The translations under genes were made by a program, and so were the position numbers. A model generated the notes under the pieces. That model was not told where the DNA came from, searched no databases, and saw only the letters and a list, made by a program, of their open reading frames with translations. A stretch of DNA of 9,566 nt from Syntrophomonadaceae bacterium (lineage in GTDB: Bacteria; Bacillota; Dethiobacteria; DTU022; UBA8154): positions 1 to 9,566 of the forward strand of contig SKTJ01000040.1 in assembly GCA_007122565.1 (NCBI GenBank). Direction: 5' to 3'. Positions within the stretch are counted from its first letter, which is position 1, and each line of letters begins with the position of its first letter. This document shows, in pieces, positions 1 through 6,919 of this stretch.

Positions 1-80
1 AAAGTCTAAAGCAAATACAAATGCACAAAATCCCTGGTAACCTCCTACTTCCACTTTCCACCTTTTTTACTGACCTTCGC

Positions 81-256
81 CTGTCTTTTTATCCTTCCGA
101 CTATCCTTTATCCCTTATCTTTTCGACTTTGGACTTTGAACTGTCTTTTATCCTTCCGACTTTCGACTTTGGACTTTCGACTTTTGACTGTTTTTTATCC
201 TTTCGACTTTGGACTTTCGACTTTCGACTTTCTTTTATCCTTTCGACTTTGGACTA
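81..256. repeat. Compound heptamer repeat tract (GACTTTN) downstream of fumarase beta
   Basis: GACTTTN-type heptamers occur in strict 7-bp register at 125-145, 158-192, 205-232 and 245-256, with a diverged unit at 99-105. The blocks are separated by a 12-13 nt interlude of the form TTTTATCCTTYC at 86-98, 146-157, 193-204 and 233-244. This gives four higher-order copies of roughly 40-60 bp. The last, truncated unit GACTA (252-256) supplies the complement of the TAG stop of the fumarase beta gene. Positions 1-80 are pyrimidine-rich on the plus strand with no gene, hairpin or terminator that I can see. The long plus-strand reading frames here only translate the repeat. Confidence 0.9.
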
Positions 257-811
257 TTTTTTTACCTCATACTGCCGGCGGCCTTCTTCGTACAGATCAT
301 TACCGTAGGCATCGTTGATCACAGTAGCGGGGAAATCTTCCACAACGAGGCGGCGGATCGCTTCCGGGCCCAGTTCGGGGTAGGCTACAATCTCTGATTC
401 CTTGATTGTTTTGGCGAGCAGAGCACCGGCACCGCCGGTAGCTGCCAGGTATAGGCCCTTGTAGTCCTGAAAAGCCTGAACAGTGGCAGCGTTGCGGCTG
501 CCCTTGCCGATTACCCCTTTAATGCCATTTTCCAATATTTTAGGGGTGTAAGCATCCATACGGCCGCTGGTGGTGGGGCCGGCGGAGCCAATGGCCTGGC
601 CCGGTTTGGCCGGGGTGGGACCCACATAGTAGATGAACTGGCCGTTAAGGTCAAATGGCAGGGCTTCATTTTTCTCAATTAGTTCCACAAGCTTTTTATG
701 GGCCGCATCCCGGGCTGCATAGATAACACCGGTGATGAGTACATTGTCGCCGGCCTTGAGGTCCATAACATCAGCGTCGGTTAACGGGGCACTAATTCTT
801 TTTGCTTCCAT
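254..811 (-). CDS. Fumarate hydratase (class I, Fe-S), beta subunit
   Basis: 185 aa, the usual size for the separate C-terminal/beta subunit of two-subunit Fe-S hydro-lyases (fumarase or L-tartrate dehydratase type). With the alpha subunit it would reversibly hydrate fumarate to L-malate in the cytosol. Family motifs are visible: YYVGPTPA near residues 61-68, GPTTSGRMD at 78-86, and IGKGS at 101-105. The start ATG at 811 has a very strong AAGGAGGT ten nt upstream. That SD overlaps the TAA stop of the alpha gene (TAAGGAGGT), so the pair is probably translationally coupled, with a 16-nt gap. The stop TAG lies inside the first unit of the adjoining heptamer repeat. Tartrate dehydratase beta subunits look similar; fumarase is preferred because of the C4-dicarboxylate transport and sensing genes nearby. 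No symbol is given because fumA/fumB naming is inconsistent for split enzymes. Confidence 0.92.
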   Translation of the reverse strand: MEAKRISAPLTDADVMDLKAGDNVLITGVIYAARDAAHKKLVELIEKNEALPFDLNGQFIYYVGPTPAKPGQAIGSAGPTTSGRMDAYTPKILENGIKGVIGKGSRNAATVQAFQDYKGLYLAATGGAGALLAKTIKESEIVAYPELGPEAIRRLVVEDFPATVINDAYGNDLYEEGRRQYEVKK

Positions 812-827
812 AATGATGATGACCTCC

Positions 828-1670
828 TTAGATCACTCGCTCGGCATGACGGCTGGCATGACAGTTGATATTCACTGCCGCAGGCATGCTGGCGATATGA
901 CAGGGATGAGATTCAATATGTACTGCCAGGGCGGTAAACCTGCCACCAAAACCCTGTGGACCGACACCTGTATTGTTGATCTGCTCGAGCATCTCTTTTT
1001 CTAAATCGGCGTAAAAAGGATCTGCGTTGGGCTGACCGAGGGGGCGCAGCAGCGCCTTTTTAGCTAGGTAGGCTACTTTTTCAAAGTTGCCGCCGAAACC
1101 CACACCCACAACGATGGGTGGGCAGGGATTGGAACCGGCCCGGCTGGCCGTATCCACCACAAAGTCAACAAGGCCCTGACTCCCCTGAGATGGGGTGAGC
1201 ATTTTCACGGCGCTCATATTTTCGCTGCCGCCGCCCTTGGGGGCGAGGGTAATCTTTATTTGATCGCCGGGAACAATTTGCAGGTGGACCACGGCAGGAG
1301 TATTGTCGCCGCTGTTTGCCCGCTGCAAAGGATCTTTGACGATGGATTTGCGCAGGTAGCCTTCGGTGTAGCCCTGGCGTACGCCTGCGTTTAGTGCTTC
1401 GTTAAAATCGCCGCCGGTGAGGCGCACTTCCTGGCCCAGTTCCACAAAGAGAACGGCAGTACCCGTATCCTGGCACATGGGTACCTCCTCTTCCCTGGCG
1501 ATCCGGGCATTTTCCAGGAGTTGTTTAAATACCTCCCGGCCCACGGGGGAAACTTCTTCAGCCAATCCTCTTTCGAAGGCTTTGGTCACATCATCACCAA
1601 GATAATAGTTTGCTTCTTTGCACATCTCTGCCACGGCAGCGCTTACCACTGCCACATCAATTTCCCGCAT
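828..1670 (-). CDS. Fumarate hydratase (class I, Fe-S), alpha subunit
   Basis: 280 aa, the normal length for the N-terminal/alpha subunit carrying the [4Fe-4S] cluster. The three expected cluster cysteines are visible: Cys66 in PMCQDTG, Cys183 in SNPCPP, and Cys257 in HPCHIASMP. Other family signatures are RANSGDNTP (117-125) and KGGGSEN (145-151), the latter typical of class I fumarases. Catalyses fumarate + water to L-malate together with the beta subunit directly downstream, and is expected to be oxygen-sensitive. The start ATG at 1670 is preceded by a G-rich, SD-like GGGGGTGG. It lies 134 bp downstream of the TRAP permease stop with no recognisable terminator between, so read-through from the transporter operon is likely. 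An AT-rich stretch (about 1684-1722) could hold a private promoter, but no clean -35/-10 pair is seen. L-tartrate dehydratase is the main alternative. Confidence 0.93.
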   Translation of the reverse strand: MREIDVAVVSAAVAEMCKEANYYLGDDVTKAFERGLAEEVSPVGREVFKQLLENARIAREEEVPMCQDTGTAVLFVELGQEVRLTGGDFNEALNAGVRQGYTEGYLRKSIVKDPLQRANSGDNTPAVVHLQIVPGDQIKITLAPKGGGSENMSAVKMLTPSQGSQGLVDFVVDTASRAGSNPCPPIVVGVGFGGNFEKVAYLAKKALLRPLGQPNADPFYADLEKEMLEQINNTGVGPQGFGGRFTALAVHIESHPCHIASMPAAVNINCHASRHAERVI

Positions 1671-1735
1671 CTTCCCACCCCCGGTATAAGATATTTATTC
1701 ACTACATTTTAACATATTTTTCTGCCTTCAACTTC

Positions 1736-1807
1736 GACTTTTTTACTTCCGCATTTGCCTTTCGCCTTTTGACTTTTGACTTCCGACTGTCTTTTTATCC
1801 GACTTTA
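1736..1807. repeat. Second GACTTTN heptamer tract, between TRAP permease and fumarase
   Basis: Shorter copy of the 81-256 family. Units include GACTTTT (1736-1742), GACTTTT (1771-1777), GACTTCC (1778-1784) and GACTGTC (1785-1791), then the TTTTTATCC interlude (1792-1800), then GACTTTA (1801-1807). The 14-nt string CTGTCTTTTTATCC occurs identically at 81-94 and 1787-1800, which shows that the two tracts are one family. The final TTA (1805-1807) is the complement of the permease stop codon TAA. Confidence 0.85.
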
Positions 1808-3757
1808 TTCCGCTCCTACCACGCTTTTAGGCTTGGGCATGGCAACTTTCTTATGCTGAATCACTCCTATTACCAGTGCCGCAGTAACAATGATCCCTCC
1901 GGGAATAGCATAGCCTAGCTGGGGATGGAACAGGGGCACCAGTGCCAGCAGGGAAAGGGCAATCTTAAGCAGAATGTCGTACCGCATCTGTTTAACGAAT
2001 CTGCCGAACATGGCAAAGGTAAAGCCGAGGCTGCCGGCAGTCACAAGTAAAGTGTCACGAATCTGGGCCAAGCCCGGGTTGACCACCATGTCCGTGCGCA
2101 CGAAAATGGCAAAAGACATGATCATAATGGGCAGACATATTTTAAGGGCTGTTAGCATGGTTCGCATGAACGAAGCATTCGCCAGCCGGGAAGCCACCGC
2201 AGCCGTAAGCGAAGTAGGCGGTGATAACTCGCCCCATACCGAAATGAGGAAGACAAAGCAGTGGGCGATCCAGGGGTTGATCCCAAAATGGACAAATGGA
2301 GGGACAACGATTACCGCTACCACAATATAGGTGGCAGTGGGCGGCAATCCGGTCCCGGCGAGCCAGCCGAAAGCCCAGGCCACCAAAATGGTCAGGAGAA
2401 TACTTACGGAACCCAGTTGCATCATCAGAGAACCCATTCGCATGATGAAGCCTGTAACGGTGAAGAGGCCGATCATGATCCCCAGGGTGGACATGAGGAT
2501 AACCAGGTACCAGGCCATATCCGCATGGGTCTCAATGATATCTCTGGCAATCTCAAACAGCTTTTGATCCTGGAAGTCCTTATCCCGCGCCTTATATTTA
2601 AAGTAAAGGTGAATCAGCAACAGCAATACAGCCAGCAGCGATGCCGTATAGACCGCCGCCCGCATAGGGCCATAACCCAGCATCCCCATCAGGACAATCA
2701 GCGAGAGGATACAGAGGAAGAACGAATACGTTTTCAGCTTCTCGTAAAGGGGAACGGCAGGCGGATTTACCTCTTCCTGGGGAACGGAACGAACACTAAG
2801 CAGATACACGGACATGATCACTGCGGAAAAGTAGACAAATCCCATGGAGAAGCCCCGCAGCACCACTTCCCAGTACGGTACTCCAATAAAATCGGCCATA
2901 ATGAAACCTGCCACAGCCATGAGAGGCGGCATAATCAGGCCTCCCATTGAAGCGGCAGTCTCCACGGCGCCTGCATAAACCGGCGGAATGCCGTGCCTGA
3001 TCATGAGGGGAATGGTGAAACTGCCCGTAACGGCCGTATTGGCCGCTCCGCTGCCGCTTACCGCGCCGAGAGTTGCCGAACTGAGGACGGCCACCTGGGG
3101 GATGTTGTGCTTGGTTTTACCAAAAGCACCGTAAATATATTGGATGATCGCGCTCTGTGCGCCAAAGGCCTTGGCCACGGCCGCCAGCAGCAGGAATGCA
3201 GCAACCAGGGTCAACGCCATCTGGGCGTACCGGCCGTATATCCCGGTGGCCAGTTCCAAAGTAGTGGATGTAATCAGCCGCGTATAAGAGGTGCCGGGGT
3301 GCCAGAAGAAATCGATGGGAGAAAGGTAGCCGTAAACGCTGTAAAGTACCAGGGTCACATTCACCCAGAAAAGGGCAGGATGCAATTTACGGGATATCTC
3401 CATAATCAATAAAAACATTAAAGTCCCCACAAGGATATCGGTCTGATTATACGAGCCTGCTCTAAACATAAAAATATTTTCAAACTGAGATTCAAAATAT
3501 AAAAATGCATACGACGCAATGCCGATGTAGATAACAGCGATAATTCTGTTCCATAAATTGCCGAGGCGTGGATAGATGTTTCCCTGCTGAAGCGAATTTA
3601 AAACATAAATGATAATTGCCACAGGGACCATACGCGTGGCCAATTGCAGCGGCCCACCTCTACCAAAAAGAAAATAATTTACCAGGTGGACAAAGAAAAA
3701 GATGGAGATAATGAAAGAGAGGTTCCTAATGGTTACTAGCTCTTTGATCCGGTTCAT
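1805..3757 (-). CDS. TRAP transporter fused permease (4TM/12TM, DctQM type)
   Basis: 650 aa, the size of the fused small plus large membrane subunits that typically partner TAXI-family binding proteins. The N-terminal about 150 residues hold four hydrophobic segments (DctQ-like). The rest is DctM-like, with two related signature loops: GSGAANTAVTGS (235-246) followed by AASMGGLIMPPLM (268-280), and GTGLPPTATY (468-477) followed by GELSPPTSLTAAVAS (509-523). These are the two inverted-repeat transport halves of the family. It would drive Na+- or H+-coupled uptake of the ligand delivered by the binding protein encoded just upstream (3909-5045). A G-rich GGGGGA lies 11 nt before the ATG, a somewhat long spacing. 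The stop is embedded in a heptamer repeat. The substrate cannot be read from the sequence; fumarase downstream suggests a C4-dicarboxylate. Confidence 0.93.
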   Translation of the reverse strand: MNRIKELVTIRNLSFIISIFFFVHLVNYFLFGRGGPLQLATRMVPVAIIIYVLNSLQQGNIYPRLGNLWNRIIAVIYIGIASYAFLYFESQFENIFMFRAGSYNQTDILVGTLMFLLIMEISRKLHPALFWVNVTLVLYSVYGYLSPIDFFWHPGTSYTRLITSTTLELATGIYGRYAQMALTLVAAFLLLAAVAKAFGAQSAIIQYIYGAFGKTKHNIPQVAVLSSATLGAVSGSGAANTAVTGSFTIPLMIRHGIPPVYAGAVETAASMGGLIMPPLMAVAGFIMADFIGVPYWEVVLRGFSMGFVYFSAVIMSVYLLSVRSVPQEEVNPPAVPLYEKLKTYSFFLCILSLIVLMGMLGYGPMRAAVYTASLLAVLLLLIHLYFKYKARDKDFQDQKLFEIARDIIETHADMAWYLVILMSTLGIMIGLFTVTGFIMRMGSLMMQLGSVSILLTILVAWAFGWLAGTGLPPTATYIVVAVIVVPPFVHFGINPWIAHCFVFLISVWGELSPPTSLTAAVASRLANASFMRTMLTALKICLPIMIMSFAIFVRTDMVVNPGLAQIRDTLLVTAGSLGFTFAMFGRFVKQMRYDILLKIALSLLALVPLFHPQLGYAIPGGIIVTAALVIGVIQHKKVAMPKPKSVVGAE

Positions 3758-3830
3758 ATTTCAACAAATCCCCCAATCGCGCTGTCATAGTAAAATACAT
3801 GTTGCCTCTCCCGGATCGGCAAGATATTTT

Positions 3831-3866
3831 CGTGCATGGGGCCATTGTCCGGCAGCCCCATGCACG
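3831..3866 (-). other. Intercistronic perfect 12-bp stem-loop
   Basis: CGTGCATGGGGC (3831-3842) is the exact reverse complement of GCCCCATGCACG (3855-3866), with a 12-nt loop between. It sits in the 151-bp gap between the TAXI binding-protein stop and the permease start. Neither side has a T-run, so it is not a standard intrinsic terminator on either strand. The likely role, inferred from position, is protection of the upstream mRNA 3' end or partial attenuation, giving more binding protein than permease. Confidence 0.7.
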
Positions 3867-3908
3867 CCAATACCAATCCTATGAGGAAACGAGAACGGCT
3901 GGATTCAT

Positions 3909-5045
3909 CTACTGAGCAATTGTCCAGCTGTCATCCCACTGACCCTGATCTTTCAGAAACTCCGCCATACCGGCATGTACGGGGATATGAGGATTCGCCC
4001 TGATCCCTGCAACCTGCATCCCCACAAAGTCAGCTGCCAGCGGGCCAAAACCCGCCTCGTAATTCGCCAAAGCATCTACATTTTCATGGAAGATCTCAAG
4101 TTTCGCTTTGACGAATTCCGCAGGTGCTTCCGCCATTACATTGTATCCAAAAAGGATGGGCACGGCCCAGTACTGGTCCGTTCCCACATCATGAGAAAAA
4201 GGTACCGATGGGTCAACACTGACGGGGGTCAGGCCGGCGGCTTGCAGCTTCGCCATCTCATCATCACTGGGGCTGATCACGCGGAGATCTTCCGCCAACC
4301 GCATCTCCGCCTCCCGCCAGTAAGTGGGGAGTGAACGGCCGGCAGTAGTGTAAACAGCCGCTCCCGCAATGGAACCGTCCCGCAACGCATCTGCAGTCAT
4401 ACCCGAGTCTATCTCCGTGTGATTAAACTCATAACCAAGTGCAGCAAAAATTCGACCCATATTAAGCCAGTTCATGAAACCGGCGGGAGTGAAAAACACC
4501 GGCTCTCCGTCCAGGTCGCCCCACGTTTTAAAATCATCTGCCCTGTTTGCATGGACGGCAAGGGAAGTTTCCATGGGATAGGCATAAAAGCTGTGAACGA
4601 GTAAATCCGCATCCGCGAGATTGGGCCAGTTCTCCGGGCTGTAGGCCCCTTCCTGAGCATAAACCTGAGTCATGCCCACATCCGCCGTGTAAGCGATATA
4701 ACCGTCCCCTTCCATGGCCGCCTTCATCCCTGCACCGGTAGCCGGGAACGGGTGAATTGTTACCACATAGTTCCCGTCCAGTTTATTGGGCAATTCCCGG
4801 TTCAAAAGTTCCACCATGAGGCTGGCAACGGAATAGCCGTACGACCCTACATCGGCCGTATTCCACCGGATGGAGATTCTACCCGGTGCGGGCTCAGGCT
4901 CAGGCGCGGGCGCAGGCGCGGGCGCATCCGGGGCGGGTGCCGGTTCCGGCGCAGCGGCGGGAGCACAACCTCCGAGCAGAGCTGTCAGCATTACTCCAAC
5001 AAGTAAAATACCTACAAGCAATTTCCATGACGCAGTCTTTCTCAT
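3909..5045 (-). CDS. TAXI-family TRAP transporter solute-binding lipoprotein
   Basis: 378 aa. The N-terminus is a lipoprotein signal: positive residues 2-8, hydrophobic core 9-24, lipobox LGGC with Cys27 as the lipid-anchored residue. Residues 28-54 form a low-complexity Ala/Pro/Glu/Asp tether (DNA 4884-4964, very GC-rich). The mature domain starts at about residue 56 and has the TAXI pattern: RWNTADVGSYGYSVA near the start, an AAMEGDGYIAYT stretch (109-120), and a C-terminal half ending in FLKDQG. In TRAP systems this protein captures the solute outside the membrane and delivers it to the fused permease, here the next gene on the strand. The start is well supported: GGAGGGG lies 6 nt before the ATG. 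It is the first gene after the divergent regulatory region, so it is a likely target of the adjacent two-component system. Known TAXI ligands include glutamate and 2-oxoglutarate; a C4-dicarboxylate here is inference. Confidence 0.9.
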   Translation of the reverse strand: MRKTASWKLLVGILLVGVMLTALLGGCAPAAAPEPAPAPDAPAPAPAPEPEPAPGRISIRWNTADVGSYGYSVASLMVELLNRELPNKLDGNYVVTIHPFPATGAGMKAAMEGDGYIAYTADVGMTQVYAQEGAYSPENWPNLADADLLVHSFYAYPMETSLAVHANRADDFKTWGDLDGEPVFFTPAGFMNWLNMGRIFAALGYEFNHTEIDSGMTADALRDGSIAGAAVYTTAGRSLPTYWREAEMRLAEDLRVISPSDDEMAKLQAAGLTPVSVDPSVPFSHDVGTDQYWAVPILFGYNVMAEAPAEFVKAKLEIFHENVDALANYEAGFGPLAADFVGMQVAGIRANPHIPVHAGMAEFLKDQGQWDDSWTIAQ

Positions 5046-5172
5046 TTTTTACCCCTCCAGATTTAAACTTAATAGAAACACTCCGTAAATACACACGCTG
5101 CCACAATAGACCAACTGTGAGCTTTTACTAACACCTCCTCCATTTCCGTATTGAATTTTCCTGCTATTTGAT

Positions 5173-5200
5173 ATATTATTAAATATATAACAATCTTCAA
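5173..5200 (-). promoter_or_regulatory. Possible promoter for the TAXI-TRAP-fumarase operon
   Basis: Reading the minus strand, TTGAAG (5200-5195) and TAATAT (5178-5173) are separated by 16 nt and each match 4 of 6 consensus bases for a housekeeping promoter. The -35 touches the inner edge of the proposed operator, which would suit activation. The whole stretch is very AT-rich, so chance matches are easy. Confidence 0.25.
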
Positions 5201-5237
5201 ACAATATAAATATTTTGACCATATTATTTATATTGTT
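5189..5237. promoter_or_regulatory. Putative operator: 13-bp inverted repeat in the divergent region
   Basis: AACAATATAAATA (5200-5212) is the perfect reverse complement of TATTTATATTGTT (5225-5237), with a 12-nt spacer. A third half-site AACAAT at 5189-5194 lies exactly 11 bp (about one helical turn) before the AACAAT at 5200-5205, so direct and inverted half-sites coexist. AT-rich operators are usual for CitB/DcuR-type regulators, and the gene for one lies in the divergent operon. A TTGACC (5215-5220) inside the spacer could act as a plus-strand -35 for the kinase operon, but no good -10 follows. The remainder of 5046-5298 holds only the two SD sites and AT-rich DNA. Confidence 0.55.
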
Positions 5238-5298
5238 CATTAAGAATATTCCAAATTCTTCATCAATAAGCGTTTGTATGGTATTTGCGGAGGCGTGA

Positions 5299-6885
5299 AT
5301 GTTTTCTGATAAACTAACATTAAGTACAAAAATAATATTTTTATCTTTTTTCCTGGTTGTGGTGGCAACGACCGCCAGTGTGTTCGTTTTCGCCGGTAAC
5401 CTTTCAGCAAGGCTTGAGCAAGAGCTGGGTAATCGTGCCCTGGCAATTGCCCGAACCGTGGCACTGATCCCCGAAATACAGGATAATGTAAACATGATTG
5501 CCGGTCACCAGGCAATCCAGCCTATTGCGGAGCGTATCCGCATTTCCACAGGTTCGGCATATATTGTTATTCTCGGTATGGACAAAAAACGCTATTCCCA
5601 CCCCTTACAGGAAAGAATAGGGCTGCCGTTTGAGGTTATTGACAGCGAACAGGCCTTTCAGGCACAGGAGGTGATTAGCAGGGCTGCCGGTGTGGCAGGC
5701 CCTGCAGTGAGAGCCTTTGCCCCTATTTTTATCGATGAGGGGGATACCCAGGTAGGAGTGGTGCTTGTGGGGATTTTATCCCCCACATTCATTGCCATAC
5801 TGGCGCATACAAGCAGAGACATATCTTTTTCTTTAGTAGCAGGTGTGTTGGCCGGTATAGCAGGTTCCCTGTTGTTGGCCGGGAACATAAAAAAAGTTAT
5901 GTTTAATCTGGAGCCGTCTGAGATAGCCCGCATGCTGGAGGAAAGGACGGCAGTCTTTCATTCTATTGATGATGGAATTATTGCCATTAATCAGGAAAAC
6001 CGCATCAGTGTGATCAATAACAGGGCAAAAAACATTTTTAAGGTGAAAGAAAATGTGCTGGGGGAGGTCATTACAGATGTTATTTCCTCCAGTCGCCTTC
6101 CGGAAACAGCAAAGAGCGGTAAAGCGGAGTACAACCAGATGTTTATTATTAACAATACAACCATTCTCGCCAATCGTATTCCGATCTGGGTTGAGGGGAA
6201 GGTTGCAGGTGCCGTCTCCACATTTAAGGACAAGACGGAGGTGCACCGCCTCGCTGAGGAGCTGACCGGAGTTAAAAACTTTATTGAAGCCTTGCGCGTA
6301 CAAAACCATGAAAACATTAACAAACTGCATACGATAGCCGGCCTAATCCAGTTGGGAAAAGAAGAAGATGCCCTCGATTTTATCTTCAAGGTGATCGTAA
6401 ATCAACAGGAACTTACCAGTTTTCTCACGGAAAACATTAGGGACTACAGCATTGCCGGCCTTATTCTTGGTAAGTATAACCGGGCCCTGGAATTAAAGGT
6501 TAACATGCAAATCGATCGAAAAAGCCGCCTCTTCCACCTGCCCCGTCATCTGGACAGTAGTGCTCTGATTGTAATGATCGGCAATTTGCTGGAAAATGCT
6601 TTTGATGCCGTTTTGAAAAACGACCAGGGGATAAGAAGTGTCCTATTTTTGTTGCGGGACGACAATAAAGAGCTGGTTATCCAGATCAAAGATAACGGCC
6701 CGGGTATTGAACCTTCGCTGCAGCAGGAAATATTCAAGAAGGGGTTTACCACCAAGGGCAACACAGAGAGGGGTTTGGGACTTTTTTTGGTAAAAGAATA
6801 CGTGGACAATGGGAGCGGCACAATATCGCTCGCATCGGCCACAGGTAAAGGGACCCATGTTACTGTGAGAATTCCAATGGAGTAA
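5299..6885 (+). CDS. DcuS/CitA-type C4-dicarboxylate sensor histidine kinase
   Basis: 528 aa membrane kinase. Order: TM1 (about 11-33); extracytoplasmic PAS-like/Cache ligand domain (about 35-155); TM2 (about 176-196); cytoplasmic PAS (about 210-310); dimerisation segment with phosphoacceptor His337 in RVQNHENINKLH; ATPase domain with N-box NLLENAFDA (429-437), G1 DNGPGI (465-470), F-box IFKKGFTTKG (478-487) and G2 RGLGL (491-495). In the sensor domain, RYSHP gives Arg98 and His101, then Phe111, and VRAF gives Arg138 and Phe140. These match in identity and spacing the ligand residues I recall for E. coli DcuS (R107, H110, F120, R147, F149). CitA is recalled as having Lys at the last position. 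A C4-dicarboxylate signal is therefore favoured over citrate. The start has GGAGG 5 nt upstream. It is first in an operon with the regulator and a DctP-like protein, divergent from the TRAP-fumarase operon it probably controls. Equivalent names include DctS and MalK. Confidence 0.93.
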   Translation: MFSDKLTLSTKIIFLSFFLVVVATTASVFVFAGNLSARLEQELGNRALAIARTVALIPEIQDNVNMIAGHQAIQPIAERIRISTGSAYIVILGMDKKRYSHPLQERIGLPFEVIDSEQAFQAQEVISRAAGVAGPAVRAFAPIFIDEGDTQVGVVLVGILSPTFIAILAHTSRDISFSLVAGVLAGIAGSLLLAGNIKKVMFNLEPSEIARMLEERTAVFHSIDDGIIAINQENRISVINNRAKNIFKVKENVLGEVITDVISSSRLPETAKSGKAEYNQMFIINNTTILANRIPIWVEGKVAGAVSTFKDKTEVHRLAEELTGVKNFIEALRVQNHENINKLHTIAGLIQLGKEEDALDFIFKVIVNQQELTSFLTENIRDYSIAGLILGKYNRALELKVNMQIDRKSRLFHLPRHLDSSALIVMIGNLLENAFDAVLKNDQGIRSVLFLLRDDNKELVIQIKDNGPGIEPSLQQEIFKKGFTTKGNTERGLGLFLVKEYVDNGSGTISLASATGKGTHVTVRIPME

Positions 6886-6907
6886 TGAAAAAACCCATAT
6901 GCCGGAA

Positions 6908-6913
6908 GGAGGG
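6908..6913 (+). promoter_or_regulatory. SD deciding a TTG start for the response regulator
   Basis: GGAGGG at 6908-6913 lies 6 nt before TTG at 6920. The in-frame ATG at 6899 has no SD at usable distance, and its first codons would run through this SD. The TTG start is therefore preferred. Confidence 0.65.
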
Positions 6914-6919
6914 CAAGCT

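Noticed and set aside
1..60. SD-like AGGAGG (minus strand, about 41-46) suggesting a gene leaving the window on the left
   Set aside because: Only about nine codons would follow a TTG before the window ends, at poor spacing; nothing can be supported.
81..256. CRISPR array
   Set aside because: The unit is 7 bp with a conserved 12-nt interlude; there are no 25-35 bp repeats with unique spacers and no cas genes.
21..397. Plus-strand open frames over the 5' repeat tract
   Set aside because: They translate GACTTTN heptamers into LSTFDF-like periodic peptides and run antisense into the fumarase beta gene; no SD and no family resemblance.
1684..1735. Private promoter or operator half-site (TATTTAT) in front of fumarase alpha
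   Set aside because: Only a 7-bp AT-rich match to the proposed operator, and no -35/-10 pair with normal spacing; chance is likely.
3831..3866. Reading the intercistronic hairpin as a rho-independent terminator
   Set aside because: No T-run follows the stem on either strand, and the permease downstream must be expressed with its binding protein.
5046..5130. Possible sigma-54 promoter (TGGCA near 5100, minus strand) before the TAXI gene
   Set aside because: No GC dinucleotide at the required 10-nt spacing after the GG, and the regulator lacks a sigma-54 activator (AAA+) domain.
5049..5495. Minus-strand open frames running from inside the kinase gene through the divergent intergenic region
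   Set aside because: They overlap a well-supported kinase on the other strand, consist of AT-rich Asn/Ile/Phe codons in the intergenic part, and show no domain or SD.
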